Notes: a model not told the origin generated them from the sequence alone. Shown: positions 50,021 through 59,132, counted from the stretch's first letter. The stretch: 64,000 nucleotides of DNA from Bradyrhizobium sp. S69 (GCF_009766005.1 NZ_LMUK01000059.1:21902-85901); one strand, 5' to 3'. Made by a program: numbers and translations.

Positions 50021-50191
50021 CTTCACCCTCCCCTGGAGGGGGAGGGTCGCTTGCGCTTGCAAGCGGGGTGGGGTGGCGACGCAGCAGATGACGATGGCTG
50101 ACGCCTCTTACCCTCGCTTCGCCACCCCACCCCGCCTCACATCTCGCTGCGCTCCATGTGAGCCGACCCTCCCCCTCCAGGGGAGGGTGAA
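50021..50191. repeat. Inverted palindrome pair without a gene (empty cassette)
   Basis: Two copies of the same palindrome that flanks the DUF559 gene face each other in the same inverted design, at about 50021-50076 and 50122-50191, with only about 45 bp between them. Each has CTTCACCCTCCCC-TGGA-GGGGGAGGGTCG, a variable hairpin, and GGGGTGGGGTGGCGA. The layout resembles a REPIN. Confidence 0.9.
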
Positions 50192-50432
50192 ACGCGATCT
50201 TGCGCGTTGAGACCAAATTAACCATCCCGGCAACGCTCTGGCCGGCGAAATGGGATCGTTAGCGATTGGCGGGTTATCACGACAAAACTTCGAAATGCCA
50301 TAGTTTATGTGACAGTTCGAAGAAGGGTTCGCGTCACAGCGCACCCGCCTCCAAGCTTGCTCGCCGGTCTCGTCAGAGGTCATGCCCGGCCCCGAGGCCG
50401 GCGCAAGTGATTCCGGGGTTGCGGTAGCGGGT
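50192..50432. other. Intergenic stretch without recognised feature
   Basis: Nothing identifiable lies between the palindrome pair and the small membrane protein gene, apart from a possible promoter for glyQ. Confidence 0.5.
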
Positions 50433-50645
50433 CTAGCCAGGCCGATAGGCGCCGGTGACCGGATCCTGCCGCAAGGTCGGAATATCGTGGGATCGCGCGG
50501 CTTGCGCGGCGCGTGTCAGCCGCGCCTCTTCCAGCTCCTGATTGACCTGAAGGGCTGTCCGGTAAGCCCAGCGAACCACGGCGAGCCCACCCAGGAAGCC
50601 CGCGAATACGACAAGCGGCGGCATCGGTCGATCCTCTTGATTCAT
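50433..50645 (-). CDS. Small conserved membrane protein
   Basis: A 70-residue protein with one hydrophobic helix (PPLVVFAGFLGGLAVVRWAY) followed by a basic and acidic helix (NQELEEARLTRAAQAARSHD) and a tail IPTLRQDPVTGAYRPG, which ends in a G-x-Y-R-P motif. I recognise no domain. ATG at 50645; an inner ATG at 50624 starts right before the helix. It lies between the S49 peptidase gene and glyQ on the same strand. Confidence 0.7.
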   Translation of the reverse strand: MNQEDRPMPPLVVFAGFLGGLAVVRWAYRTALQVNQELEEARLTRAAQAARSHDIPTLRQDPVTGAYRPG

Positions 50646-50745
50646 GCGCACGCCCCCAATGCCTGCATTGTCGCGCAGGCCGGGCCGGCCTGCAATCGCC
50701 TTGAGCGGGACTAAATGGCGCAATCACAACGCCGTTAGCGCAAGT

Positions 50746-50850
50746 CTTCTCCCTCCCCCCTTGCGGGGGAGGGTTGGGGTGGGGGGGTGGCCACAAGCTC
50801 AGTGCTTGGAGACCCCCACCCCCGACCCCTCCCCGCAAGGGGGAGGGGAG
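50746..50850. repeat. Dispersed palindromic repeat
   Basis: CTTCTCCCTCCCCCTTGCGG on one side and CCGCAAGGGGGAGGGGAG on the other, with GGTTGGGGTGGGGGGG/CCCCCACCCCCGACC inside. It abuts the stop codon of the S49 peptidase gene and is related to the elements at 48467, 48886 and 50021. Confidence 0.85.
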
Positions 50851-51762
50851 CTAGAAGCCGAATTTGGCCCAAATCGCCCGGGTTTCCAGCGCCGAGATCA
50901 GCTCGTCCGGCAACCCTGAAAACCCTTCCAGCGAGACCATCGCCCCGGCACCGGCCGATTTCCGCCCTAAAAGGCCCGACAGCATGCCCGATGCGGGCGC
51001 GATCACCGGGGTCTTGACCTTGTCGCCATAGCGCGCGCGCAAGGTCGAGCGCAGATCGCCGATCGCATCCGCCAGCCCCAGCGAAATCGAGGTCTCTCCG
51101 GCCCAATACTCGCCGGTAAAAACCACGTCATCAGCGCCGGTGATCTTGCTGCCGCGGCTTTGCTTGACCAGCGCGATGAAGATCGCGTGGATCTCGCGCT
51201 GGAGCGCCTTGACGCGCGCGACATCATCGGGGTTTTCCGGCAGGAACGGATCGAGCATCGCCTTGTGGGCGCCCGCCGTATAGAGCCGGCGCTCGACGCC
51301 GATCTTCTTGATCAGTTCCTGAAATCCAAAGGATCCGCCGACCACCCCGATCGATCCCAGGATCGAGGAGGGATCGCAGAAGATCTCGTCGCCGGCGCAG
51401 GCGATCATGTAGCCGCCGGAGGCCGCGACGTCCTCGACGAACACCAGCACCGGCAGCTTCTTTTCCGCGGCGAGCTGCCGGATCCGCAAATAGATCTGGC
51501 GCGATTGCACCGGCGAGCCGCCGGGCGAATTGATCACCAGCGCGACCGCTTTGGCATTCTTGGTGGCAAAGGCCCGCTCGAGCACCCGGGCGACGCCGGC
51601 GAGCGACATGCCGGGCCGCAGCGGCGTCACCGCGCCGATCACCCCGGATAGCCGGACCACCGGGACCACCGCGGTTCCAGGTCGAAAACGCTCTGGAACC
51701 AGCGCCTTCAGCCGGTCGATCAGGCCCAGTGCCCCGCGCGGGTTGCCCGTTTGGTCGGTCAT
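50851..51762 (-). CDS. S49-family peptidase (SppA/SohB-like)
   Basis: A 303-residue serine peptidase. ALVINSPGGSPVQSRQIYLR is the family loop, and VAASGGYMIACAGDEIFCDP holds the nucleophilic serine. SILGSIGVVGGSFGFQELI follows. The general base lysine should be in the later part (KAMLDPF region). The protein has no obvious signal peptide or N-terminal membrane segment, unlike SppA and SohB, so it may be cytosolic or loosely membrane-bound. It degrades signal peptides or damaged peptides. Upstream of the small membrane protein on the same strand. Confidence 0.9.
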   Translation of the reverse strand: MTDQTGNPRGALGLIDRLKALVPERFRPGTAVVPVVRLSGVIGAVTPLRPGMSLAGVARVLERAFATKNAKAVALVINSPGGSPVQSRQIYLRIRQLAAEKKLPVLVFVEDVAASGGYMIACAGDEIFCDPSSILGSIGVVGGSFGFQELIKKIGVERRLYTAGAHKAMLDPFLPENPDDVARVKALQREIHAIFIALVKQSRGSKITGADDVVFTGEYWAGETSISLGLADAIGDLRSTLRARYGDKVKTPVIAPASGMLSGLLGRKSAGAGAMVSLEGFSGLPDELISALETRAIWAKFGF

Positions 51763-51873
51763 TGCATTACCTCAAAGTTAACCATTCTTTATCACGCCGA
51801 TGTCATTGAAAGGGTGGAACGCCTTTTGCAATGCAGCTGTTTAATAGGGCTGTAAGAAGCAGCGGAGAAACGC

Positions 51874-51972
51874 ATGAAAATCTACCTGTTGTTGCTGCTG
51901 ATGAGCGCCCTTTTGACGGCGGTCCACTTCACCTCCGCCCCGGAACAGCGCTCGAAAACGCTCCCCCAGTAA
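51874..51972 (+). CDS. Predicted 32-residue small membrane/secreted protein
   Basis: A short ORF, MKIYLLLLLMSALLTAVHF followed by TSAPEQRSKTLPQ, with the strong ribosome site GGAGAA 7 nt upstream of the ATG. The first 20 residues form one hydrophobic helix, so this is a single-pass membrane peptide or a signal-like peptide. The gene has its own stop (TAA) inside the first unit of the tandem repeat that follows. The call rests on the ribosome site and the amphipathic composition; no homolog is known to me. Confidence 0.6.
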   Translation: MKIYLLLLLMSALLTAVHFTSAPEQRSKTLPQ

Positions 51973-52034
51973 AGATTTGGCTCCCAGTAAAGATTTGCGC
52001 CCAGAAAAGATTTGCTCCCAGTAAAGATTTTCCC
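51966..52034. repeat. Tandem array of a 16-18-bp unit, four copies
   Basis: Units CCAGTAAAGATTTGGCTC, CCAGTAAAGATTTGCGC, CCAGAAAAGATTTGCTC and CCAGTAAAGATTTTCC follow each other directly. The first contains the stop codon of the 32-residue ORF. Confidence 0.95.
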
Positions 52035-52127
52035 ACCACGATTGATCCAAACCGATGTGCGCGATGATCCCGTTGCGCATGTGTTTCTGCTCAAAACTTG
52101 AGCGCCGCTCGCAGCTATTTGCTGCGT

Positions 52128-52919
52128 TCAGGGCAGCCCCAGTAAAACCCCCTTGCCGGCCAGAATTTCCTGCACACGCTCGTTGGGCGCGCCTCGCTCG
52201 TCGTTGAGCATCAGCCCGGCATGAAGCCGGGTCGGCGCCCTGCCGCCCTTGATGGCGCGAATGATCAGGCGGATCGCGGGCGCTGAGGGCTCGCCATGGA
52301 CCGGCAGGATGGCGAGGCTGCCAAAGCCGCGGTCGAGCGCCGCCAGCACCTCGGCAATTCCATCGGCGCGCCAGATCAGGGTCAACGCCCCGCCGGACTT
52401 CAGCGTGCGCCGCGCCGCGTGAATCCAGGTATCCAGCGTCGCCTCGGTCGCGACATGGGCGATCTCGCGGGCTTTATCCGGCGAGGCGCGGTGCCGCGCG
52501 GGATCGTTGAAGGGCGGGTTCATCAGCACGACATCGGCACTGTCGGGGGCAAGCCCTGCGGCTGTGAAGGCCTCGATGCCGGCGCTGACATCGAGCACGA
52601 TGGTATCGGCCACAATCGCGTTCGAACTGGCATTGCCGCGCGCCAGCTGCGCCAGCGCCGCATCGATCTCGACCAGCACAAGCCTTATATCAGCGACGCG
52701 CCGGGCCACCGCGAGACCGGCGGCGCCGACGCCGGCGCCGAAATCAACGACCCGATGGCCTGGTTGGGCCGGCGTCGCCGCGGCCAGCAGCATGGCATCG
52801 TGGCCGGCGCGATGGCCGGATCTGGGCTGCCGCAGCCGCAGCTGGCCGCCCAGAAAGGCGTCCTCGGTGCATTCGGCCTCGATAGATCCCTCCCTTAATT
52901 CGCCCTGCGGTTCAGTCAT
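52128..52919 (-). CDS. tRNA1(Val) adenine(37)-N6-methyltransferase-like protein
   Basis: A 263-residue class I SAM-dependent methyltransferase. LRLRQPRSGHRAGHDAMLLA is the start of the TrmN6 family, VVDFGAGVGAAGLAVARRV binds SAM, and VVLMNPPFND is the NPPF motif of N6-adenine methyltransferases. TrmN6/YfiC methylates A37 of tRNA-Val. ATG at 52919 is chosen; it overlaps the upstream DUF2007 gene by 8 bp, showing coupling. The length is close to E. coli YfiC. An rRNA or other nucleic-acid substrate is possible. Confidence 0.88.
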   Translation of the reverse strand: MTEPQGELREGSIEAECTEDAFLGGQLRLRQPRSGHRAGHDAMLLAAATPAQPGHRVVDFGAGVGAAGLAVARRVADIRLVLVEIDAALAQLARGNASSNAIVADTIVLDVSAGIEAFTAAGLAPDSADVVLMNPPFNDPARHRASPDKAREIAHVATEATLDTWIHAARRTLKSGGALTLIWRADGIAEVLAALDRGFGSLAILPVHGEPSAPAIRLIIRAIKGGRAPTRLHAGLMLNDERGAPNERVQEILAGKGVLLGLP

Positions 52920-53139
52920 CGGCCCGCAGTTCGTGAGACAGGCCGGCGTCGCTGAGAATCTGGCGGGCCTCGCGGTTGTCGTCCTCATGGACCAGGATCC
53001 GGCGCGGCAGCACCCCGAGCGAGCCCTCGATGATGCTCATGTTCTGGTCCAGCACCAAATGATGGATGTTGGCGCCGTCCAATAGCGCCCCGACCGCCGA
53101 AACCAGCACGATATCGTTGGTCCGAACCAATTCCCGCAA
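52912..53139 (-). CDS. DUF2007-family small protein
   Basis: A 75-residue protein beginning MRELVRTNDIVLVSAVGALL, with LVLDQNMSIIEGSLGVLPRR and VHEDDNREARQILSDAGL. This is the DUF2007 pattern (a small ferredoxin-like alpha/beta domain proposed to take part in signalling, unproven). It is coupled to the methyltransferase gene by an 8-bp overlap and diverges from the polyprenyl synthase gene across 156 bp. Confidence 0.85.
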   Translation of the reverse strand: MRELVRTNDIVLVSAVGALLDGANIHHLVLDQNMSIIEGSLGVLPRRILVHEDDNREARQILSDAGLSHELRADD

Positions 53140-53295
53140 TTGACATTTCTCCTTTGTGGACCCGGGCTAGAAGGCGGATGGACCCGGGCCAGAAGGCGGC
53201 GTGGCGGAAGTCCCCGCACCGCGCCCTTGCCGCGTTCCACCGCAGTTTCTATTGTATCTGAGGATAATCCCTCTTGGGCAAATGTGGAGACCGGC

Positions 53296-54306
53296 GTGGC
53301 GGTTATTGTACCCTTCGAGAGCCCTGCGGGGGCGTCGATCGAGCGGCTGGTGGCGCTTGTCGCCGCCGACATGGAGCGCGTCAACGCCACCATCCTGTCG
53401 CGGACCGGCTCGGAAGTGACCATGATCCCCGAGGTCGCCAACCATTTGATCTCCTCGGGCGGCAAGCGGCTGCGCCCGATGCTGACCCTGGCGATGGCGA
53501 GCCTCACCGGCTATTCCGGCGACGGCCACATCAAGCTCGCGGCCTCCGTCGAGTTCATGCACACCGCGACCTTGCTGCATGACGACGTGGTCGACGAAAG
53601 CGAATTGCGCCGCGGCAAGCTATCGGCGCGGATGCTGTGGGGCAACGAGGCCAGCGTGCTGGTCGGCGATTTCCTGCTCGGCCAGGCGTTTCGCATGATG
53701 GTCGAGGTCGGCTCGCTGCGCGCGCTCGACATCCTGTCGTCGGCTGCCGCCACCATCGCCGAGGGCGAAGTGATGCAGCTCGCCGCGGCCAAGAACACCG
53801 CCACCACCGAAGACGAATATCTCGCGGTGATCCGCGGCAAGACCGCCGAATTGTTCGCCGCCGCCTGCGAGGTCGGGCCGGTGCTGGCCAACCGCCCCAA
53901 GGCCGAGCAGACCGCCTGCCGCTCGGTCGGCATGAATCTCGGCATCGCCTTCCAGCTCGTCGACGACGTGCTGGATTATGGCGGCAAGGCCGCCAAGCTC
54001 GGCAAGAACATCGGCGACGATTTCCGCGAGGGCAAGATCACGCTGCCGGTGGTGCTGGCGTTCCGCCGCGGCAATGACAGTGAGCGCGCGTTCTGGGTCA
54101 AGTCGCTGGAGCGCGGCGAGATCGGCGAAGCCGACCTCGATCATGCGATCGGCCTGATGACCAAGCACCGCGCGCTCGAAGACACCATCAGCCGCGCCCA
54201 GCATTACGGCGCGATGGCGGTCGATGCGCTGGCGCTGTTCCCGGCCTCGCCGATGAAGACCGCGCTGGAAGAAGTCGTGGCGTTCTGCCTGGCGCGGTCG
54301 CATTGA
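53296..54306 (+). CDS. ispB: All-trans polyprenyl (octaprenyl/decaprenyl) diphosphate synthase
   Basis: A 336-residue prenyltransferase that makes the ubiquinone side chain. The two aspartate-rich motifs are LLHDDVVDESELRRGK (FARM, D-D-x-x-D) and QLVDDVLDYGG (SARM). GGKRLRPMLTLAMASLTGYS is the substrate site. A GTG start at 53296 is preferred because GGAGA lies 5 nt upstream and the conserved N-terminus begins there; the open frame runs to 53140 but without family similarity. Chain length (C40 or C50) cannot be decided from sequence. The gene diverges from DUF2007. Confidence 0.93.
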   Translation: MAVIVPFESPAGASIERLVALVAADMERVNATILSRTGSEVTMIPEVANHLISSGGKRLRPMLTLAMASLTGYSGDGHIKLAASVEFMHTATLLHDDVVDESELRRGKLSARMLWGNEASVLVGDFLLGQAFRMMVEVGSLRALDILSSAAATIAEGEVMQLAAAKNTATTEDEYLAVIRGKTAELFAAACEVGPVLANRPKAEQTACRSVGMNLGIAFQLVDDVLDYGGKAAKLGKNIGDDFREGKITLPVVLAFRRGNDSERAFWVKSLERGEIGEADLDHAIGLMTKHRALEDTISRAQHYGAMAVDALALFPASPMKTALEEVVAFCLARSH

Positions 54307-54330
54307 TGAATTAAGCGCGGCGTCGCGCGC

Positions 54331-55230
54331 TCAGCTCAGCGTTCCCGCATGCACCCACCATTCGGGGTGATCGCGCCGGATCGCATCGGCCGCGCGGCCG
54401 GCATCGGCGGTGTTCTCGTAGAGCGCAAAACACGTCGCGCCCGAGCCCGACATCCGCGCCAGCCAGGCCCCGTTGGTCGCCGCCAGCGCCGAGATCACCT
54501 CGCCGATGATCGGCTGGATGCGGGTCGCCGGCCCTTCCAGGTCGTTGGAGCTTGCCGCCAGCACTTCGACCCAGTCTTCGACCGAGGCGCCGGCCTGCGG
54601 CCATGCGGTGCCGCGCAGAACATCGGTGGCGCCGACCAGCAATTGACCGTTGCGCAACCCGAGCGCGTTGAACACATCCTTGGTCGCCACCGGAACGCGC
54701 GGGTTGACCATCACGCATGGCATGATGGGCAGGCTGAGCGGCAGCAAGCTCTCGCCGACGCCGGTCATGTCGCAGGGGCGCGACGCCAGACACACCGGAA
54801 CATCGGCGCCGGTCGCCAACGCCACCGCGTGCAGCCGCTGGTCGTCGAGCGCAAGGCCGTTCAGTTGCGCCAGCAAGCGCAGCGCCGCCGCGGCATCGGC
54901 CGAACCGCCGCCGATACCGGCTGCGACCGGCAGCACCTTGTCGAGCGTGAAGCTGCCGACCTTGAGGTCGGGCACGCGCTCGCGAAGCAGATGCGCCGCC
55001 TTGATCACGAGATTATCCGACGTCGCGCCGCAGGCTTCCGCCAGCGGCCCGGTGGCGACAAGCCCAAGCTCGGGCCCCGGCGTCAGCGTCAAATGATCGG
55101 CGCAATCGGCGAACGCCACCACGCTTTCGATGTCGTGATAGCCGTCGGTACGGCGCCCAATAACCCGCAAGGTCAAATTGACCTTGGCGCGCCCATCTTC
55201 AGATAATGCCTGTTCAATCAAAGCCTGCAT
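54331..55230 (-). CDS. ispE: 4-diphosphocytidyl-2-C-methyl-D-erythritol kinase
   Basis: A 299-residue GHMP kinase of the MEP isoprenoid pathway. AKVNLTLRVIGRRTDGYHDI is the substrate-binding start with the Lys and Tyr-His, LPVAAGIGGGSADAAAAL is the GHMP glycine loop, and MSGSGATCFALYE the C-terminal motif. Length fits. It converges with the ispB-type gene, 24 bp apart; both serve isoprenoid and quinone supply. 27 bp after the TPR gene on the same strand, so co-transcription is likely. Confidence 0.96.
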   Translation of the reverse strand: MQALIEQALSEDGRAKVNLTLRVIGRRTDGYHDIESVVAFADCADHLTLTPGPELGLVATGPLAEACGATSDNLVIKAAHLLRERVPDLKVGSFTLDKVLPVAAGIGGGSADAAAALRLLAQLNGLALDDQRLHAVALATGADVPVCLASRPCDMTGVGESLLPLSLPIMPCVMVNPRVPVATKDVFNALGLRNGQLLVGATDVLRGTAWPQAGASVEDWVEVLAASSNDLEGPATRIQPIIGEVISALAATNGAWLARMSGSGATCFALYENTADAGRAADAIRRDHPEWWVHAGTLS

Positions 55231-55257
55231 CGGCGGTACGCTCCCGAACCGCTTCGA

Positions 55258-57078
55258 TCAGCCGCCCTTATCGACGTCCTTGCCGTCCTCTTTTTTCTTG
55301 TCGGCCGGGGTCTTGTCCGCGGACGACGCCGAGGTATCGCTCGACGAGGCGATGTCGGGCAGGCCGTTGGCGATCTTGGCTTCGATCTTCGGCAAATCGT
55401 CCGGCTCGGGCTTGAGGTCCTTGGCATGCGTCCACTGGAATTTGGCTTCCAGGGTGCGGCCGACGCGCCAATAGGCATCGCCGAGATGGTCGTTGATGGT
55501 GGGATCCTCGGGCTTCAGATCGATCGCGCGCTCGAGATTCTTCACCGCTTCCTCGTAATTGCCGATACGGAAATAGGCCCAGCCCAGCGAGTCCACGATG
55601 TAGCCGTCATCCGGGCGCTGATCGACCGCCCGCTTGATCATCTTCATGCCGTCGTCGAGATTGATGCCCTGATCGATCCACGAATAGCCGAGATAGTTGA
55701 GCACGTGCGGCTGATCGGGCTGCAGCTCCAGCGCCTTCTTCATGTCGGCTTCGGCCTTGGGCCATTGATGCGAGCGTTCCTCGCAGATGCCGCGGTAGTA
55801 ATAATAGACGGTATTGGCCTTGTCGTTCGGATCCGGCAGGGCATCGATGCCCTTGGAGTAGGTTTCCGTGCAGTCGCTGAACTTCTTGCGGCCGCGCTCG
55901 ACATTGCCGAGCGCCATGATGGCCTCAAGATCCTTGGGCGCCTCGGCGGTGACGCTCTTGAGGATCTTGATCGCCTCGTCGCTGCGGTCGGCGGCGTCCA
56001 GATCGGTCGCGAGCTGGATTTGCGCGTTGCGCTTCAGCGGCGAACTCGCCGGCACCCGCTCGTAGACCTTGATCGCCATCGCCGGCTTCTTCACCGACTC
56101 ATAGAGATCGGCCAACGACAGCAGCGCCAGCGGATGCGTGGGCTCAAGATAGAGCGCGAGCTGCAGATAGACCAGCGCGAGGTCTTCGCCACCGCGGCGG
56201 GTCAGCGTCGCGCCGATGCCGTACAGCGCCTCGGCAGCACCCGCCTGCGGCGAATCGACCAGCGGCGGCAATTTCTTGCCGGCCTTGGTTTCGCGCAAGC
56301 CCTCCAGCACCAACGGATGGCGCGGCAGCTTCTTGTCGAACGCCTCGTAGATCGCGGTTGCCGCGGCGTCGTCCTTGTTGCGCGTCAACCAGCGCGCATA
56401 ATCGTCGGCCACCCGCAGCATGGAATCGTCGAGCTTGTAGGCCCGCTCCAGCCGCACGCCGGCCTCCTTGTCCTTGCCCGCCAGCTCCAGGATCATCGCG
56501 GCGTGCATGTCCTTGAACAGCGGATACCATTCCGGGCCGGTCAGCTTGTCGATATTGGCGACCGCCGTCTTGGTGTCACCGGCGCCGTAGCTGGCCCAGG
56601 CCGACAGCAGCGTCGCCACCAGATCGGTGATCGGTCCGCGTATCGACTGGTTGATGTTGACCTGCGCGCTCGGGTATTTCTTCTGCTTGAGGTCGCGCAC
56701 GCCGACCACCAGGCGGGCCACCCGGTTGGATTTGTCGATCGTCAAAATCCGGTCGGCGAGCTTCACGGCGTCGTCGATATCGCCGTCGGCGACCGACGAG
56801 ATGAACGCGCGATCGAGCAGTTCATTGTTCTTCGGATCGCTGCGCAGCGCCGAGCGATAGAACGCCGCCGCCGAATTGGCGTCGCGCTCGACGCTGGCGT
56901 GGCGGGCGGCCAGATAGCTGCCCGACGTGGTCAAGGATTTCATATCCAGGCTGGAGGGAAACTGCGCCGAATTGTCGGCCTGATGATCGGGCGTCTGCGC
57001 CGAGAGCGAGCCGGGCACCGCGAGGATCGCGACGGAGAGCGCGGCATAGGTCCAGCGATTGAAACGGTTGGAAAGCAT
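55258..57078 (-). CDS. Secreted tetratricopeptide-repeat protein
   Basis: A 606-residue protein with a signal peptide (RWTYAALSVAILAVPGSLSA, cleavage after LSA). The rest is a solenoid of TPR-like helix pairs; good units are NELLDRAFISSVADGDIDDA, AAEALYGIGATLTRRGGEDL, EDPTINDHLGDAYWRVGRTL and PDDGYIVDSLGWAYFRIGNY. The charged tail (ADKTPADKKKEDGKDVDKGG) is low complexity. It is a periplasmic scaffold, possibly for envelope assembly or secretion; partner unknown. Two ATGs at 57078/57081 are interchangeable. It starts the unit with ispE. Confidence 0.88.
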   Translation of the reverse strand: MLSNRFNRWTYAALSVAILAVPGSLSAQTPDHQADNSAQFPSSLDMKSLTTSGSYLAARHASVERDANSAAAFYRSALRSDPKNNELLDRAFISSVADGDIDDAVKLADRILTIDKSNRVARLVVGVRDLKQKKYPSAQVNINQSIRGPITDLVATLLSAWASYGAGDTKTAVANIDKLTGPEWYPLFKDMHAAMILELAGKDKEAGVRLERAYKLDDSMLRVADDYARWLTRNKDDAAATAIYEAFDKKLPRHPLVLEGLRETKAGKKLPPLVDSPQAGAAEALYGIGATLTRRGGEDLALVYLQLALYLEPTHPLALLSLADLYESVKKPAMAIKVYERVPASSPLKRNAQIQLATDLDAADRSDEAIKILKSVTAEAPKDLEAIMALGNVERGRKKFSDCTETYSKGIDALPDPNDKANTVYYYYRGICEERSHQWPKAEADMKKALELQPDQPHVLNYLGYSWIDQGINLDDGMKMIKRAVDQRPDDGYIVDSLGWAYFRIGNYEEAVKNLERAIDLKPEDPTINDHLGDAYWRVGRTLEAKFQWTHAKDLKPEPDDLPKIEAKIANGLPDIASSSDTSASSADKTPADKKKEDGKDVDKGG

Positions 57079-57081
57079 CAC

Positions 57082-57473
57082 GGTTCGCCTAGCTCCAGGA
57101 TTTTGTGGCGGGATGGTACGGACAGTCTCGAAGGCGAAGCTTCATCGTCGGCATCAAGACCTGATCGTCGGCATCAAGACCTGCGGGCCTTTTGAGCAAG
57201 GCCCCTGACCAAGATGGGCGACAATGCCGCGTTTGACGTTCAACCGCAAGGATAGGGCCGCTCAATCGATTGGCATTGCGACCGCGACGACCAGCATTTT
57301 ATCAGCAAATTCAACCAGTGATGCCTCAAAGCGCTTGCAGTGTGGCGTTATCGTGGCCTTCGGCCGCAGCCAAACGCCCGGGCCGATCCGGCCCGAAGCC
57401 GCCCACCAGTTGTTTGACGGGTTTTCCGGCTGCGAGAACCCCACGTGCCCCGGGCGGCCTCACGCAATCGTGG
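57082..57473. other. Intergenic stretch with a 20-bp tandem duplication
   Basis: This 392-bp gap holds no gene. ATCGTCGGCATCAAGACCTG occurs twice back to back (57144-57183), and GGGCCTT/AAGGCCC forms a hairpin at 57185-57204. Both are upstream of the TPR gene and could be in its leader. Confidence 0.8.
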
Positions 57474-59132
57474 TCACATCGCCTCGTAATTGGGACCGCC
57501 GCCGCCCTCCGGCGGGACCCAGGTGATGTTGCCGTTGGGATCCTTGACGTCGCAGGTTTTGCAATGGACGCAATTCTGGGCGTTGATCTGGAACCTGGGG
57601 CCTGAGGTTTCCTCGACCCACTCGTACACGCCGGCCGGGCAATAGCGGTTGGACGGCCCGGCATAGACATCGTGCTCGGAGGTCTTTTGCAGGTTGATGT
57701 CGGCGACCCTCAGATGGACCGGCTGGTCCTCTTCATGGTTGGTATTGGACAGGAACACCGACGACAATCTGTCGAAGGTGAGCTTGCCGTCCGGCTTCGG
57801 CGGCGCGATCGGCGCATGGGCCTTGGCCGCATCCAGCGTCTTGCGGTCGGGCTTGGCATGCGACAGGGTTCCGAACAGCGAGAAGCCCAGCGTGTTGCAC
57901 CACATATCGAAGCCGGAGAGTGCCATTCCGAGCATGGTGCCGAACTTCGACAACATCGGTTTGGCATTGCGGACCGGGTACAAATCCTTGCCGATGGCAG
58001 ACGAGCGCCAGGCATTCTCATATTCAATCAGTTCGTCATTGACGCGCCCGGCGCCCAGCGCCGCCGCAACATGCTCGGCCGCCAGCATCCCGCTGCCCAT
58101 CGCGTTGTGTACGCCCTTGATACGCGGCACATTGACGAACCCCGCCGCGCAACCGATCAGCGCGCCGCCGGCAAAACTCAATTTCGGCACCGATTGATAG
58201 CCGCCCTCGGTGATGGCCCGCGCGCCATAGGCCAGCCGCTTGCCGCCTTCGAACAGCGGGCGGATCGCCGGATGGGTCTTGAAGCGCTGGAATTCGTCGA
58301 ACGGCGAGAGATAAGGATCGTCGTAATTGAGATGCACGACAAAGCCGACCGCGACCTTGTTATCGTCATAGTGATAGAGGAACGAGCCGCCACCGGTCGT
58401 ATTGTTCAGCGGCCAGCCTAACGTATGCTGCACCAGGCCCTTCTGGTGCTTGGCGGGATCGATCTCCCAGACTTCCTTGAGCCCGATGCCGAATTTCGGC
58501 GGTTCGCTGTTGGCATCGAGCGAAAATTTGGCGATTAACTGCTTGGTCAGGCTGCCGCGCGCGCCCTCGGCGAACAGCGTGTATTTGCCGAGCAGTTCCA
58601 TGCCGCGCGTGAACGAGTCCTTGTGTGAGCCGTCTTTCGCGATGCCCATGTCGCCGGTCGCGATGCCGCGCACCGCGCCTTTTTCATCGTACAGCACCTC
58701 GGCCGCGGCAAAGCCCGGGTAAATCTCGACGCCCAGCGCTTCGGCTTTCGGCGCCAGCCAGCGGCAGACATTGCCGAGCGAGCCGATATAGCAGTGATGG
58801 TTGTGCATCAGCGGCGGCATCGCGAAATTCGGCAGCCGAAATGCGCTGCGCGCCGTCGCCCAATAGAAGCGATCGTCCTTGACCTGGGTCTTCAGCGGAC
58901 AGTCGGCGTCCTCGCGCCAGTCCGGAACGAGCTTGTCGAGCGCCACCGGATCGATCACCGCGCCGGACAGGATATGCGCGCCGACCTCGGAACCTTTTTC
59001 CACCACGACGATGGTCAGATCGGCATTGAGCTGCTTCAGCCGGATCGCCGCCGACAGGCCAGCCGGCCCGGCGCCGACGATGACAACGTCGAATTCCATG
59101 GATTCGCGCGGCGGAAGTTCTTCAGTGCTCAT
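57474..59132 (-). CDS. Electron-transfer flavoprotein-ubiquinone oxidoreductase
   Basis: A 552-residue membrane-bound iron-sulfur flavoprotein that passes electrons from ETF (fed by acyl-CoA and amino-acid dehydrogenases) to ubiquinone. VVIVGAGPAGLSAAIRLKQL binds FAD. The C-terminal ferredoxin-like part carries the 4Fe-4S ligands in CPAGVYEW and NCVHCKTCDVKDP. ILSGAVIDPVALDKLVPDWR is family-typical. Length fits the bacterial and mitochondrial enzymes. It diverges from the uracil-DNA glycosylase gene across about 100-150 bp. Confidence 0.96.
   Translation of the reverse strand: MSTEELPPRESMEFDVVIVGAGPAGLSAAIRLKQLNADLTIVVVEKGSEVGAHILSGAVIDPVALDKLVPDWREDADCPLKTQVKDDRFYWATARSAFRLPNFAMPPLMHNHHCYIGSLGNVCRWLAPKAEALGVEIYPGFAAAEVLYDEKGAVRGIATGDMGIAKDGSHKDSFTRGMELLGKYTLFAEGARGSLTKQLIAKFSLDANSEPPKFGIGLKEVWEIDPAKHQKGLVQHTLGWPLNNTTGGGSFLYHYDDNKVAVGFVVHLNYDDPYLSPFDEFQRFKTHPAIRPLFEGGKRLAYGARAITEGGYQSVPKLSFAGGALIGCAAGFVNVPRIKGVHNAMGSGMLAAEHVAAALGAGRVNDELIEYENAWRSSAIGKDLYPVRNAKPMLSKFGTMLGMALSGFDMWCNTLGFSLFGTLSHAKPDRKTLDAAKAHAPIAPPKPDGKLTFDRLSSVFLSNTNHEEDQPVHLRVADINLQKTSEHDVYAGPSNRYCPAGVYEWVEETSGPRFQINAQNCVHCKTCDVKDPNGNITWVPPEGGGGPNYEAM

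Noticed and set aside
51966..52034. Possible CRISPR array
   Set aside because: The units abut each other with no spacers and there are no cas genes.
51841..52080. Minus-strand 79-codon frame with repeated SLLGAK-like blocks
   Set aside because: The repeats come from the 17-bp DNA tandem array, not from a protein repeat, and the frame opposes a better-supported small ORF.
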